A stretch of 64,000 bases of DNA from an uncultured Prevotella sp. (GCA_905233555.1 CAJODF010000001.1:84232-148231); one strand, 5' to 3'. Counted from the first letter of the stretch, positions 27,149 through 37,946 are shown. Program-made: numbers and translations. Notes: generated from the sequence alone by a model not told the origin.

Positions 27149-28882
27149 TTAGTACTGGTAGGTCTCACGTACATCCACGTGGATGGCGTCCTCCTTCAGA
27201 TGTGGGTTGAAGGTGAGGTCTTCCATCGGGAACGGAATGGTGAAACTGTTGACAGTTACGTTAGGTGCTGGCGTATCTTCGTCATAAACCGTATATTGGT
27301 CTTTACCATCGTCATCGGCGTTAATAAGCAGCCACTGACCGGTCGTGAAATAGTTCTTGAACGTCATGTTCAGGTTCCAATACTGGTTACGACGCTGGTT
27401 CTTCAGCTCGGCAATAGCGCGATCAGGATTGTAATAAGCCAGACGTACGAAATCGTACCAACGGTCACCCTCGCAAGCCAACTCCAAACGGCGTTCCTTC
27501 CAAATCTTGTCAAAATCCAAAGTGGTCTCGGCTGTAGCATTGGGAATAGCACGCTGACGGACGGCATTAAATGCGTTGAGAGCATCCGGGTCACTGGTCT
27601 GTCCCTGCAGGACCTTAGCCTCTGCGAATACCAGATAGATATCTGAAAGGCGAAGAATTGGGGTGCAAAGTGAACTGGCCATACGGGCGGCAGAGGTGCC
27701 GAGAACCGTCAGGTGGTCAGCATTGTTGCCATAGAGGTGCTTCACTACGTTACAGCCAGTGGGAGAACGGTGCTCACCCCAAGCGGCAGGGTTGTAGTCC
27801 TTGTCATATTCGAAGCGCATGTAATCAAAACCGCCTTTGTCACGCCAGAGGTAGGGAACAATGTCGCCAACGGTCATCATCGTAGCCTTGCGGCGGGTGT
27901 CAACGTCAGGACGGGTTGCAGGATCGTCGAGGACATTGAATCCAAATGCATCCTGAAGGTCAACTGACGGGCCACCCCATTCGCCCCATACATCACCGTA
28001 TTCATCGATACCGGTCATACCGAGGTCAGACTGGAAAGTGTTCTGTGAAGTCCACTGTGAACTTACCACCCAGCGCCAAGCAATCATGTTCTCCTTTGAC
28101 TTGTTGCCTTCAAGTTTGAAGACATCAGCATAGTTCTTTTCAAGTTGACGTCCAGAGTTGTCGATGACATCCTTAGCCAAAGTGGCAGCCATCTGTAAGT
28201 CACTGTTGTTCAGTGAACCACTGACACCAGCCTTGGTCAGATAAACCTTAGCGAGTAGGGCCTTGGCGCAGTATTTGTCGAGACGACCTTCTGTACACTG
28301 TTCAGGAAGCCACTCAATGGCTTTCTCCAAAGTCATAATGATATACTCATAGACATCGGCCTTCTGAACCTTTTTCTGTTCGTTGTAGGTACCGGACTCA
28401 ATCATTGATGCATTTTCGTGTACGATGGGTACATCACCAAAGGTACGTACCAAATAGAAGTAGGCCATAGCCTTCCAAAGTAGGCACTCACCCATGGTCT
28501 GTTTCTTTACCGCCTCAGAGGCACCACCGCCTTCAATGTATTTACGAACAATGTTGGAGTGACCATTGACAGCCCACAGAGAATAGGACATGTTGCGCAG
28601 GTCCTCGTCGTTAGAGTTGAGCGAGAAGTTCAGGTAGGGGCTTGATCCCCAGTAGTAGTTGCCTGACAGCACCTCACCCACCTTGAAGAAGCCACGCTGG
28701 AAATCGTACCAGGGTGAGTTGTACAGATAATCCACGGCAGCGATGCACTCAGCATCGGTCTTATAATAGCCGCTGGCCACATAACTGTCTTCTGTCGGAC
28801 GATCCAGGAAGTCTTCACAGGAAGTCAGTCCCAGTCCGATAACAGAGGCTGCTAAGAATATTTTGATTTGATTCTTTTTCAT
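27149..28882 (-). CDS. SusD/RagB-family nutrient-binding lipoprotein
   Basis: LTSCEDFLDRPTEDSYVASGYYKTDAECIAAVDYLYNSPW; C-terminal RRLELACEGDRWYDFVRLAYYN. Confidence 0.95.
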   Translation of the reverse strand: MKKNQIKIFLAASVIGLGLTSCEDFLDRPTEDSYVASGYYKTDAECIAAVDYLYNSPWYDFQRGFFKVGEVLSGNYYWGSSPYLNFSLNSNDEDLRNMSYSLWAVNGHSNIVRKYIEGGGASEAVKKQTMGECLLWKAMAYFYLVRTFGDVPIVHENASMIESGTYNEQKKVQKADVYEYIIMTLEKAIEWLPEQCTEGRLDKYCAKALLAKVYLTKAGVSGSLNNSDLQMAATLAKDVIDNSGRQLEKNYADVFKLEGNKSKENMIAWRWVVSSQWTSQNTFQSDLGMTGIDEYGDVWGEWGGPSVDLQDAFGFNVLDDPATRPDVDTRRKATMMTVGDIVPYLWRDKGGFDYMRFEYDKDYNPAAWGEHRSPTGCNVVKHLYGNNADHLTVLGTSAARMASSLCTPILRLSDIYLVFAEAKVLQGQTSDPDALNAFNAVRQRAIPNATAETTLDFDKIWKERRLELACEGDRWYDFVRLAYYNPDRAIAELKNQRRNQYWNLNMTFKNYFTTGQWLLINADDDGKDQYTVYDEDTPAPNVTVNSFTIPFPMEDLTFNPHLKEDAIHVDVRETYQY

Positions 28883-28902
28883 ATTGATTGTCCTCCTTTA
28901 CT

Positions 28903-31900
28903 TTAGAATGATAAGTTAATACCGAATGTGCATGTGAAGGGTGAAGGATAACGTCCGTTATCAAGACCGAACACATAGCCGTTGGCATCCGTCGTAGAGG
29001 CACCGATTTCAGGATCGTAGCCGTCGTATTTAGTCAGTGTCAGCACATTCTGCAGGTTGCAGTAGATGCGCAGGTTGTCCAGATAGAGTTTGTTCACAAT
29101 CTTCTTCGGGAAGGTATAACCGAGTGAAATGTTCTTCAGACGGACGTATGAACCATCCTCGATATAACGACTGGAAATGTTCTGGTTGTAGGTGTTACCA
29201 ATGGCGACACGTGGTGTCTTGGTTTCGGGGTTGGTGACATAGACATTGCTGATGTCGTTGTACCACATACTTCCGTCTTCATACACCTTACCTGGATCGA
29301 TAGCGGCCAGTTGTGCGCGATCGGCAATCTTCTCCTGGATCTGGTTGTTCCAGGTACTCGTCATCGAGGTCAGGGGGATAGAGGTGTAGTTCATCACCTT
29401 GTTACCGACAGAACCGTTGATGAAGATCGACAGGTCGAAGTTCTTGTAATTGAACGTGTTGGTAAAGCCGAAGGTGAAATCAGGCAGCGGAGAACCGATA
29501 TTGGTCTTATCGTTCTCGTCGATGATACCGTTACCATCTACATCTTTGAACTTCAAGTCACCAGGCCATACCGTATTGCTCTTACTGTATTTTGTCGGAT
29601 CCGTCTGGTGGCGATAAGCAATAATATTACCGTTTTCATCGGTCTCAGTAACACACGACTGTATGTAAAGGGTATTGACCGGCGAACTTAGAATATCGTC
29701 AAAGTCCTTATAAACACCTTCTACTTCATATCCATAGAAGTCATACATCGGACGACCTACAGAAGACACAGCCACAACATCGCTCCACTGACCATAACCG
29801 ATGATGGCTGCAGAGGTTGTACCCTGAAGGGCTACCAGTTTGTTCTTGTTGAACGAGAACTGCAAGTCGGTATCCCAACTGAAGGCCTTTGTCTGAACCG
29901 GTGTAGCCTTGACTTCGATTTCAAGACCGGTGTTACGCATGGTGCCGTAGTTTCCATAAGGAGCGGAGAGGGCAGACGAACCGTTACCCTGTGTTCCTAA
30001 GTAAGAAGGCAACTGCATCTTCATCAGCATGTCCTTCGATTCCTTGCGGTACCAGTCGATGGTCAAATTGATACGGTTGTTCAAGAAACCGAGGTCAAGA
30101 CCTAAGTCTATCTGTTCCTGTGTCTCCCACTGGATGGACTCGTTAGGCAGACCTGTCGGACGATAGGACTGTCCTAATGATGAAGGCATCACGCCGAGGG
30201 CAACACCCCATTTGTAACCACCGATGTTGGCGTTACCGGTCTGTCCCCAACCCACACGGATCTTACCGTTGCTGAGAATATTCTGATTCTTCATGAAGGC
30301 CTCGTTAGAGAAGCGCCAACTGGCAGCCACAGAATGGAAGCCTGCCCAACGGTTGTTAGGACCGAAGTTGGACGAGCCGTCATAACGGAATGTATAAGTC
30401 GCATAGTAGCGATCATCATAATTATAGGTTTCGCGCGTGAAGAACGAAGCCATTGAGGCGCTGCCGAAACCAGAGCTGAAGTCTTTGTCGGCTTTTTCTG
30501 CAAGTGACGGGTTCTGTACGTCGTTACGTGGCAGGTTCTGACCTGTGATACCTTGGTATTTCCAAATGGACTCCCAGCATTCCTGACCGAGCATAGCAGT
30601 TAAGTTATGTTTACCAAAGTTACCGGTATAGGTCAGATAGTTCTTCAGTTGCCAGAATTTGTTGGTGTTGCTCTGCCAGTGATCCTGGTTGGCAGGCTTC
30701 TGCCAGCCACCGAGGTCAACAGAAGGCTCCCAAGTCTCTGCATTCGAGCCGGAGATGTCATAACCTAATTCTGCATGCCAGACGAGATTCTTCAGGAAAC
30801 TGACTTCTGCGAAGATGTTACCTGTCAACTTACGGCGCTCCAACGTATATTGGTTCATGTTGGCCAGAGCCACAGGGTTGGGGTTCGTATAACCCTCACG
30901 CACCTCTGCATAGTAGTTACCGAAGACATCATAGATCGGCATATCGGGCAGGGTGGTCAGTGAGTAAGTAATGATACCCTCGCTACCATCTGCTCTCTTC
31001 AGATCATCGTTGGTGGTAGAGAAGGTGGTTGACATACCGAGTTTCAGCCAGGACTTCAACTGTGCGTCGAGGTTGGCACGTACGGAATAGCGCTTGAAGT
31101 TAGAACCGATGATGGTACCTTCCTGATTCATGAAGTTACCTGATACATAGTACTGCACCTTGTCAGTACCACCCTGAGCAGATACCTGATGCTGGTGCTG
31201 GAGAGCCGTCTGGAAAATGGCATCCTGCCAGTTGGTACCATTGCCAAGGATAGAGGGATCTGAATAGTTGGCATTGGCCTGACTCTTCTGAATCCAGCCG
31301 TCGTTGACAAAACTCTGATAGTACTCTGCATATTCGCGGAGGTTCATCATGTCAAGACGCTTCACCTGGCGGTTGACAGCAAACATGCCGTCGTAGTTGA
31401 ACTTTGCCTCGCCGGCCTTACCACGCTTGGTGGTGATAAGCACGACACCATTGGCACCCTGGGCACCATAGATGGCGGTAGCAGAAGCATCCTTCAGAAT
31501 CTCCATCGAAACGATATCGGAGGGGTTCAGGGTTGACAGTGGGGAGATGGTAGAAACCTTACCGTTACCAAGACGGTCGGCCAGACCGTAGTCTGCACCT
31601 GACTGTCCACCGCTCTGCACGATCACGCCGTCGATGACATAGAGGGGTTCCTGATTGGCGTTAATAGAACCGATACCACGCACACGGATAGAGGATGATG
31701 AACCAGGCGCACCAGAAGTTGTAACGGCAGTCACACCAGTGGCACGTCCTTGCAGACTCTGATCCAAAGAGGTAATGACGGTTCCCTTCAGGGATTGTTC
31801 GTTGATGGAAGAGGAAGAACCAGAGAGGTCGCTCTTCTTCATCGTACCATAACCGACGACCACCACTTCGTCAAGCATCTGCTTGTCTTCTTCGATGGTA

Positions 31901-32220
31901 ATCTCATAGTTGGTCTGATTAGCAGTGATTTTCACTTCCTTGTTCAGATAGCCAATGTAAGAAACGACCAGGGTCTGACCCGGGCTGGCGTTCAGTGTGA
32001 AGTTACCGTCGAAATCGGTGGCTACACCGTTCGCCGTTCCTTTCACAACGACACTGGCTCCAATGACGGGGCCAGAAGCATCGACTACAGTACCTGTAAT
32101 CTTCTTTGCCTGCTGCACCTCTTGTACGGCGTCAGCGGCATTGGCTTTGGGTGAATAACATAATCCCAGGAGGGAGAATGCACCCACCAGCAGCGCTGTT
32201 TTCCTAAAAGTTTTGTTCAT
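28903..32220 (-). CDS. SusC/RagA-family TonB-linked outer-membrane protein
   Basis: Carboxypeptidase-like repeat (ITGTVVDASGPVIGASVVVKGTANGVATDFDGNFTL), DEVVVVGYGTMKKSDLSGS plug, IRVRGIGSINANQEPLYVIDGV, YGAQGANGVVLITTKRG. Confidence 0.97.
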   Translation of the reverse strand: MNKTFRKTALLVGAFSLLGLCYSPKANAADAVQEVQQAKKITGTVVDASGPVIGASVVVKGTANGVATDFDGNFTLNASPGQTLVVSYIGYLNKEVKITANQTNYEITIEEDKQMLDEVVVVGYGTMKKSDLSGSSSSINEQSLKGTVITSLDQSLQGRATGVTAVTTSGAPGSSSSIRVRGIGSINANQEPLYVIDGVIVQSGGQSGADYGLADRLGNGKVSTISPLSTLNPSDIVSMEILKDASATAIYGAQGANGVVLITTKRGKAGEAKFNYDGMFAVNRQVKRLDMMNLREYAEYYQSFVNDGWIQKSQANANYSDPSILGNGTNWQDAIFQTALQHQHQVSAQGGTDKVQYYVSGNFMNQEGTIIGSNFKRYSVRANLDAQLKSWLKLGMSTTFSTTNDDLKRADGSEGIITYSLTTLPDMPIYDVFGNYYAEVREGYTNPNPVALANMNQYTLERRKLTGNIFAEVSFLKNLVWHAELGYDISGSNAETWEPSVDLGGWQKPANQDHWQSNTNKFWQLKNYLTYTGNFGKHNLTAMLGQECWESIWKYQGITGQNLPRNDVQNPSLAEKADKDFSSGFGSASMASFFTRETYNYDDRYYATYTFRYDGSSNFGPNNRWAGFHSVAASWRFSNEAFMKNQNILSNGKIRVGWGQTGNANIGGYKWGVALGVMPSSLGQSYRPTGLPNESIQWETQEQIDLGLDLGFLNNRINLTIDWYRKESKDMLMKMQLPSYLGTQGNGSSALSAPYGNYGTMRNTGLEIEVKATPVQTKAFSWDTDLQFSFNKNKLVALQGTTSAAIIGYGQWSDVVAVSSVGRPMYDFYGYEVEGVYKDFDDILSSPVNTLYIQSCVTETDENGNIIAYRHQTDPTKYSKSNTVWPGDLKFKDVDGNGIIDENDKTNIGSPLPDFTFGFTNTFNYKNFDLSIFINGSVGNKVMNYTSIPLTSMTSTWNNQIQEKIADRAQLAAIDPGKVYEDGSMWYNDISNVYVTNPETKTPRVAIGNTYNQNISSRYIEDGSYVRLKNISLGYTFPKKIVNKLYLDNLRIYCNLQNVLTLTKYDGYDPEIGASTTDANGYVFGLDNGRYPSPFTCTFGINLSF

Positions 32221-32277
32221 ACGTTAGTTATATATAAAATAATGTTAGAATTGTAGTACTTAGTTCTAAATCCGTTG

Positions 32278-32285
32278 CAAAGATA
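32278..32285 (-). promoter_or_regulatory. -7 box of the SusCD-SGBP operon
   Basis: Minus strand TATCTTTGCAACGG about 60 nt before the SusC ATG. Confidence 0.6.
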
Positions 32286-32466
32286 AGATAAATTGCCGAA
32301 ATAGAAGCAACTTTTTTTGATTATTATTGATACTATTTTGTCCTTTTCCCTGTTTTTTAACAAAAATGAGGGAAAAGAGTGTGTAAATGTGCTAATAAGT
32401 GTAACTATTACACAGGCGTATTTTGGACCATTTTTGCCTTAAATGTAAACAATACACTTAAAAACG

Positions 32467-33498
32467 TTAGCCGATGAGAATCTGTTCCAGTGTATTGATT
32501 TCTTCCTCAGTTGTAGCCCAACTGGTGACAAAGCGGCAGATGGTATGATGGTGGTCGGTTTGACCGAAATGCGAGAACTCTACTTTACGCTCCAGTTGTT
32601 CTACCTGTTCGTTGTCGATGACGACGAATTGTTGGTTAGTGGGGGAATCTACATAGAATTCGAAACCCTTGCGCTTGAAAATTTCCTTCATCCGCATGGC
32701 CATCTTGATGGCATGTTCAGAAAGTTTGAAATAAAGGTTGTTGCTAAACAGCGCATCAAACTGCAAACCAATCAGTGCACCTTTGGCAATCACGGCACCG
32801 TGCTGTTTCTGGATGGAGAAGAAATGCTTGTGGGCTTTGCGGTTGGTGAAGACCACTGCCTCGCCACAGAGGGCTCCAATCTTTGTACCGCCAATATAAA
32901 ACACGTCACAGTGGCGGGCGAGATAGGGTAGGGAAACATCGTTGCCTTCGGCCATCAGACCATAGCCGAGGCGGGCACCGTCGATATAGAGCGGTATCTT
33001 GTAGCGTTGGCAGACCTGATAGATGTCGTCGAGTTCCTTGGCCGTGTAGAGTGTGCCGAACTCGGTGGGGAAGGTGATATAGACCAATCCCGGATGCACG
33101 GCATGATCCTTGTTGCCGTCGTGCATATAGTCGTCGAGGTATTTGTCGAGTGTCTTGGCGGCCATCTTGCCGTCGGTGTCTGCAATGGTGATGATTTTGT
33201 GTTCCGTGAACTCCACGGCTCCGGCCTCGTGGACATTGATGTGGCCTGATCCCACACAGATGACGCCCTCGTATTGATAGAGCATCGAGTCGATGGTCGT
33301 GGCATTGGTCTGGGTGCCTCCTGTCAGGAAGAATATTTGTGCGTCAGGCATGCCGCATGCCTCACGGATGCGGGCCTTGGCGCGTTCGCTGAACTCGTCA
33401 AAGCCGTAGGGCGTAGGCTTAGCGTTGTTGTACTTTATCAGGTTGTCAAGTACCTCCTGACAGGCACCGTTGTTGTAGTCGCATTCGAATGATATCAT
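32467..33498 (-). CDS. ltaE: Low-specificity L-threonine aldolase
   Basis: PLP beta-eliminating lyase fold: FLTGGTQTNATTIDSML, HINVHEAGAVEFTEHKI, PLYIDGARLGYGL, DVFYIGGTKIGALCGEAVVF. Confidence 0.9.
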   Translation of the reverse strand: MISFECDYNNGACQEVLDNLIKYNNAKPTPYGFDEFSERAKARIREACGMPDAQIFFLTGGTQTNATTIDSMLYQYEGVICVGSGHINVHEAGAVEFTEHKIITIADTDGKMAAKTLDKYLDDYMHDGNKDHAVHPGLVYITFPTEFGTLYTAKELDDIYQVCQRYKIPLYIDGARLGYGLMAEGNDVSLPYLARHCDVFYIGGTKIGALCGEAVVFTNRKAHKHFFSIQKQHGAVIAKGALIGLQFDALFSNNLYFKLSEHAIKMAMRMKEIFKRKGFEFYVDSPTNQQFVVIDNEQVEQLERKVEFSHFGQTDHHHTICRFVTSWATTEEEINTLEQILIG

Positions 33499-33605
33499 TG
33501 TTTTGTTTGTTTATTGGTTGCAAAATTACGAAATAATCTGTAACAATCTGTGTAATCTGTGGCTTTTTTTGTATCTTTGCAACCAAATTTCATTCAACCA
33601 CGACG

Positions 33606-34574
33606 ATGATGAGATGGAAAAGGGTATTGATGATGCTTTGGGCAATGGCTCTGCTGCTGTTACTCTCTTCATGGGACGACGGCAAGGGTTCGCTGATCGG
33701 CCCGATTCCATCAGAACCGGTCTATGCCGATTCGTCGCAGTGGTTTATCCGTGACCGAGGCGGAAAGGCCGACCTTTTTTATATTATTTCTACCGAGACG
33801 GGCGACCATCTGATGAATGGTGATACCTGTCACTTTGCTGATACCTATGATGACTATCTGCGTGGGCGTATGGCGCATGAGATGCATGCTGTGGATTCCT
33901 TCTATTCCGGTGACTGCAACTATTACTCCCCTTACTACCGTCAGGTATCTATGCAATCATGGGGTTCTTTGGAGGCTACGATGGCGCGACTGCCCTTGGC
34001 GCTCGCCGATGTGCGACGCAGTTGGGACTATTACATAGCGCATTACAACCAAGGTCGGCCCTTCGTGATTGCGGGTTACAGTCAGGGAGCACACGCCATG
34101 ATGGACATCATGCGACGAATGCCCGACAGTATTGCCTCGCGGATGGTGGCTGCTTATGTCGTCGGCTATAGGGTGACGCAGGAGGATTTGGATTCCTGTC
34201 CGTTGATACGGCCTGCGCAGGGGGCAACGGACACGGGGGTGACGATCTGTTTTAACTCTGTGCGCTCGCCGAAGGATACTATACTGGTGGTGAGCGGAGG
34301 TAACTTGCTGTGCATCAATCCGGTGAACTGGCGGACGGACACGGTCAGTGCATCGTTCGTTGTCGTTGACCATAGGCGTACTGATACGTTGACAGCGCAG
34401 TGCGATCCTGGGAATCATTTGGTATTGGTTGGGAACTATCCCGACAACAGGCCGATGCCAGTTATCGGCGTACCTGGCAACTACCACCATCGGGAACTGA
34501 AATTCTACTATCCTTATATCTGCCAGAACATTATGGATCGTGTGGCAGCATATTTTGAGAAAAAAGAAGAGTGA
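33606..34574 (+). CDS. DUF3089-type alpha/beta-hydrolase lipoprotein-like protein
   Basis: FVIAGYSQGAHAM nucleophile elbow; ADLFYIISTET; VVGYRVTQEDL. Confidence 0.8.
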   Translation: MMRWKRVLMMLWAMALLLLLSSWDDGKGSLIGPIPSEPVYADSSQWFIRDRGGKADLFYIISTETGDHLMNGDTCHFADTYDDYLRGRMAHEMHAVDSFYSGDCNYYSPYYRQVSMQSWGSLEATMARLPLALADVRRSWDYYIAHYNQGRPFVIAGYSQGAHAMMDIMRRMPDSIASRMVAAYVVGYRVTQEDLDSCPLIRPAQGATDTGVTICFNSVRSPKDTILVVSGGNLLCINPVNWRTDTVSASFVVVDHRRTDTLTAQCDPGNHLVLVGNYPDNRPMPVIGVPGNYHHRELKFYYPYICQNIMDRVAAYFEKKEE

Positions 34575-34596
34575 GGCGGCTGACCTCACTCTTCTT
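34564..34596. terminator. Bidirectional terminator
   Basis: AAGAAGAGTGAGG / CCTCACTCTTCTT perfect 13-bp stem between convergent genes. Confidence 0.88.
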
Positions 34597-34600
34597 GTAT

Positions 34601-35575
34601 TTATAGTGCTTCGAGCATTCGTTTAATAACTACCGAACAACTGATTTCCCGGTTGGCGGCCTCTGGGATGACGAGGCTGTTGGGTGACTCGATTACATCG
34701 TCGGTGACGATGAGATTGCGGCGCACGGGTAGGCAATGCAGGAACTTGCCGTTGTTGGTCCACGACATGTGCTCGGTATCTACCGTCCACGACATATCCT
34801 TTGAAGTGATCTTGCCATAGTCGGCAGGATTCGTCACGCCAGGGTTCGACCAGTTCTTGGCGTAGATGAAGTCGGCACCCTCGAAGGCTTTCTTCTGGTC
34901 GTACTCCACACGGGCATTGCCGATGAATTTCGGATCGAGTTCGTAACCCTCGGGGTGGGTGATGACGAGGTCAACGTCGGCGGCATTCATCCACTGGGCG
35001 AACGAGTTAGGTACAGCCTGTGGCAAGGCGCGGCAATGGGGAGCCCAGGTGAGCACTACCTTCGGACGTTCTACTGGCTTATGCTCCTCAATCGTGATGA
35101 GGTCGGCGAAGGCCTGTAAGGGATGCACGGTGGCGGTCTCCATAGCGAAGACAGGACGGCCGGAATACTTGATAAACTGATTCAGCACCGTCTCGGCATA
35201 GTCGTACTCACGGTCGGTAAGCCCAGCGAACGAGCGCACACCGATAAGGTCGCAGTAGCAGCCCATTACAGGAATGGCTTCCAACAGGTGTTCACTCTTG
35301 TCGCCGTCCATAATGACACCGCGTTCAGTCTCTAACTTCCACGCGCCGGCATTCACATCGAGCACAATCACGTTCATGCCGAGGTTCATTGCTGCCTTCT
35401 GAGTGGAGAGGCGGGTGCGGAGGCTGTTATTGAAGAATATCATCATCAGGGTTTTGTTCCGTCCCAGATGCTGATACTTATAACGGTCTAGTTTGATTTC
35501 CTGTGCTTCGGCGAGGGCTTTCCGGAGGTCGCCGATATCCTCCACATTAATAAATGATTTCATATCACTTTTCAT
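34601..35575 (-). CDS. N-acetyl- or N-succinylornithine carbamoyltransferase (ArgF')
   Basis: Transcarbamylase family (MIFFNNSLRTRLSTQKAAMNLG; HPLQAFADLITIEEH; HCLPVRRNLIVTDDVI); in arg/pro cluster. Confidence 0.9.
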   Translation of the reverse strand: MKSDMKSFINVEDIGDLRKALAEAQEIKLDRYKYQHLGRNKTLMMIFFNNSLRTRLSTQKAAMNLGMNVIVLDVNAGAWKLETERGVIMDGDKSEHLLEAIPVMGCYCDLIGVRSFAGLTDREYDYAETVLNQFIKYSGRPVFAMETATVHPLQAFADLITIEEHKPVERPKVVLTWAPHCRALPQAVPNSFAQWMNAADVDLVITHPEGYELDPKFIGNARVEYDQKKAFEGADFIYAKNWSNPGVTNPADYGKITSKDMSWTVDTEHMSWTNNGKFLHCLPVRRNLIVTDDVIESPNSLVIPEAANREISCSVVIKRMLEAL

Positions 35576-35584
35576 TTTTCACTT

Positions 35585-36826
35585 TTAACTTCTAATTTGG
35601 CCTTCTCCCTCGATGAGCCACTTGTAAGTGCAAATCTCTTCAAGTGCCATTGGACCGCGGGGGCCAAGTTTCTGGGTGGAGATACCAATCTCCGCACCGA
35701 GGCCGAACTGCGCGCCGTCGGTAAACGAAGTCGGTGCGTTCCAATAGACGCAGGCCGCATCGACATGTGCTTGGAACTTACGGGCCGTCTCCTCATTCAT
35801 CGTGACGATGGCCTCGCTGTGGCCAGAGCCATTCTTGTCGATGTGGTCTAAGGCCTCTTCGAGTGAAGCAACGGTCTTGATGGCCATCTTGTAGTCCATG
35901 AATTCTGTGCCGTAACTCTCGGTGGTGGCGTGTTCTAAGTATGGGTATTTGCCGTAGAGAGGGGCAAAAGCCTGCTCGTCGGCATAGATGATAACACTCT
36001 TCTCGGCCATTGTCTCGCAGAGGGGGAATAGGTCGTTAAGGCGACTTTCGTGTATGATGAGGCAGTCCAGTGCATTGCAGACCGAGACACGGCGGGTTTT
36101 GGCATTGTTGATGATGGCGCGTCCCATTTTCAAGTCGCCGTCCTTATCGAAGTAGGTGTTTACCACGCCGGCACCCGTCTCGATGACCGGCACGCGGGCG
36201 GTATCACGGACAAAGTCGATGAGTTTTCGTCCGCCGCGTGGGATGCAGAGGTCGATGTAGCCAACCGCATTCAACATTTCACCTGTGGCTTCGTGGGTGG
36301 CGGGCAGCAGGGCCACCACATCTTTGCTTACACCATATTTCTCTAAGATTTCATGAATCAGTGCCACCTCCTCGCGGTTGGAGCAATCGGCATCCTTGCC
36401 ACCTTTCAGTACGCAGGCATTGCCGCTTTTGAAACAGAGCGAGAAAACATCGAAGGTCACATTCGGCCGAGCCTCGTAGATCATCCCAATAACACCGAAG
36501 GGCACACTAATGCGACAAAGACGAAGACCGTTGGGCAACGTCTTCTGCTTCGTGACATGTCCGAGGGGCGTAGGCAGGGTGGCGACGTTCCGCATATCGG
36601 CAGCGATACCCTCCAAGCGGCTCTCCGTCAGTTGGAGACGGTCATAGAGAGGATTGTTTCTCGACATCTTGGCCAAATCCTGGGCATTCGCCTCCAAGAT
36701 TCTCACCTTATTATATATTATAGCGTCGGCAACAGCATTCAGTATTTCGTTGCGCTGCTCGTCGCTCAGCAGGGCCAGACTTTTGCTAGCCCGTTTTACT
36801 TTTTCAAATGTTTCTTTCAGTTGCAT
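35585..36826 (-). CDS. proA: Glutamate-5-semialdehyde dehydrogenase
   Basis: [66 protein letters not shown]. Confidence 0.96.
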   Translation of the reverse strand: MQLKETFEKVKRASKSLALLSDEQRNEILNAVADAIIYNKVRILEANAQDLAKMSRNNPLYDRLQLTESRLEGIAADMRNVATLPTPLGHVTKQKTLPNGLRLCRISVPFGVIGMIYEARPNVTFDVFSLCFKSGNACVLKGGKDADCSNREEVALIHEILEKYGVSKDVVALLPATHEATGEMLNAVGYIDLCIPRGGRKLIDFVRDTARVPVIETGAGVVNTYFDKDGDLKMGRAIINNAKTRRVSVCNALDCLIIHESRLNDLFPLCETMAEKSVIIYADEQAFAPLYGKYPYLEHATTESYGTEFMDYKMAIKTVASLEEALDHIDKNGSGHSEAIVTMNEETARKFQAHVDAACVYWNAPTSFTDGAQFGLGAEIGISTQKLGPRGPMALEEICTYKWLIEGEGQIRS

Positions 36827-37590
36827 GGCGTAAATTCAGTATGTGGGGTTGATTCGGGTTGATTCATCAAATCGACCAAGATGTTCTCACGCTCGCCGTT
36901 GGCGATGATCACGCGGATGCCGGCCTGCGATACCTTGCTGGCGGTGGTGTACTTCGAGTGCATGCCACCACGACCGAAGGCACTCTTCTCTTCCTTGATA
37001 TATTGCGACAGGTCGGTGCCTGGCTCCACACGGGGTATGATGCGCGAAGACGGATTGTCAGGATGACCATCGTAGATGCCGTCGATATTGGAAAGCAGGA
37101 TGAGTGTGTCGGCCTGCATCATCTGTGCGATGAGGCCCGATAGTTCGTCGTTATCGGTGAACATCAACTCGGTGACGCTCACGGTGTCGTTCTCATTGAC
37201 GATGGGCAGCACATTGTTTTCCAGCATCACCGTCATACAGGCCCGCTGGTTGCGGTACTGCTCGCCAGGTTCGAAGTTCTCTTTCATGGTCAGCACCTGT
37301 CCGACATGAATACCAAACTCGCGGAACAGATCGTAGTAAAGACCTACGAGTTTGACCTGTCCGACAGCGGAGAACAACTGACGCTGTTCTACGGAGTCAA
37401 GCGAGTGGTCTATGGTCAGTTCTCGTCGTCCGCAGGCAACGGCACCTGATGATACGAGTATTACCTCGATGCCCTGCTTCCTAAGCCATGCCACTTGGTC
37501 AACGAGTGCCGACATACGGGTGACATCCAGTTTCCCGTCTGTCCGTGTCAGCACGTTTGAGCCAATTTTAATAACTATTCTTCTTTTCAT
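36817..37590 (-). CDS. proB: Glutamate 5-kinase
   Basis: [66 protein letters not shown]. Confidence 0.96.
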   Translation of the reverse strand: MKRRIVIKIGSNVLTRTDGKLDVTRMSALVDQVAWLRKQGIEVILVSSGAVACGRRELTIDHSLDSVEQRQLFSAVGQVKLVGLYYDLFREFGIHVGQVLTMKENFEPGEQYRNQRACMTVMLENNVLPIVNENDTVSVTELMFTDNDELSGLIAQMMQADTLILLSNIDGIYDGHPDNPSSRIIPRVEPGTDLSQYIKEEKSAFGRGGMHSKYTTASKVSQAGIRVIIANGERENILVDLMNQPESTPHTEFTPCN

Positions 37591-37946
37591 ATCAGTGCTA
37601 CATCTATGATGTGGTCTATCTCGGGTTGGGAGCCAATCATGCCAACGATACTGATGATGTCGAAGCGTACTTCTCGGCCAGTACGATGGCTCTTGACATA
37701 ATGATTGATAGCTGATTGCAGACTCTTCCGTTTCTTGTAGTCGATGGCTTCTTCGGGATCACCGAACAGTCGGTTACGACGAGTCTTTACTTCCACAATT
37801 ACCAACGTATTACCGTCCTTTGACACAATGTCAAGGTCGTGGTGTCCTGATTTCCAGTCGCGCTCTAATATCTCATAGCCTTTCTTTTCCAGATAGGCTG
37901 CGGCTATGTCCTCACCCCACTTACCCAGTTCATTATGCGCCGCCAT
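37587..37946 (-). CDS. YraN family protein (UPF0102)
   Basis: NELGKWGEDIAAAYLEKKGYEILERDWKSGHHDLDIVSKDGNTLVIVEVKTRRN. Confidence 0.93.
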   Translation of the reverse strand: MAAHNELGKWGEDIAAAYLEKKGYEILERDWKSGHHDLDIVSKDGNTLVIVEVKTRRNRLFGDPEEAIDYKKRKSLQSAINHYVKSHRTGREVRFDIISIVGMIGSQPEIDHIIDVALI

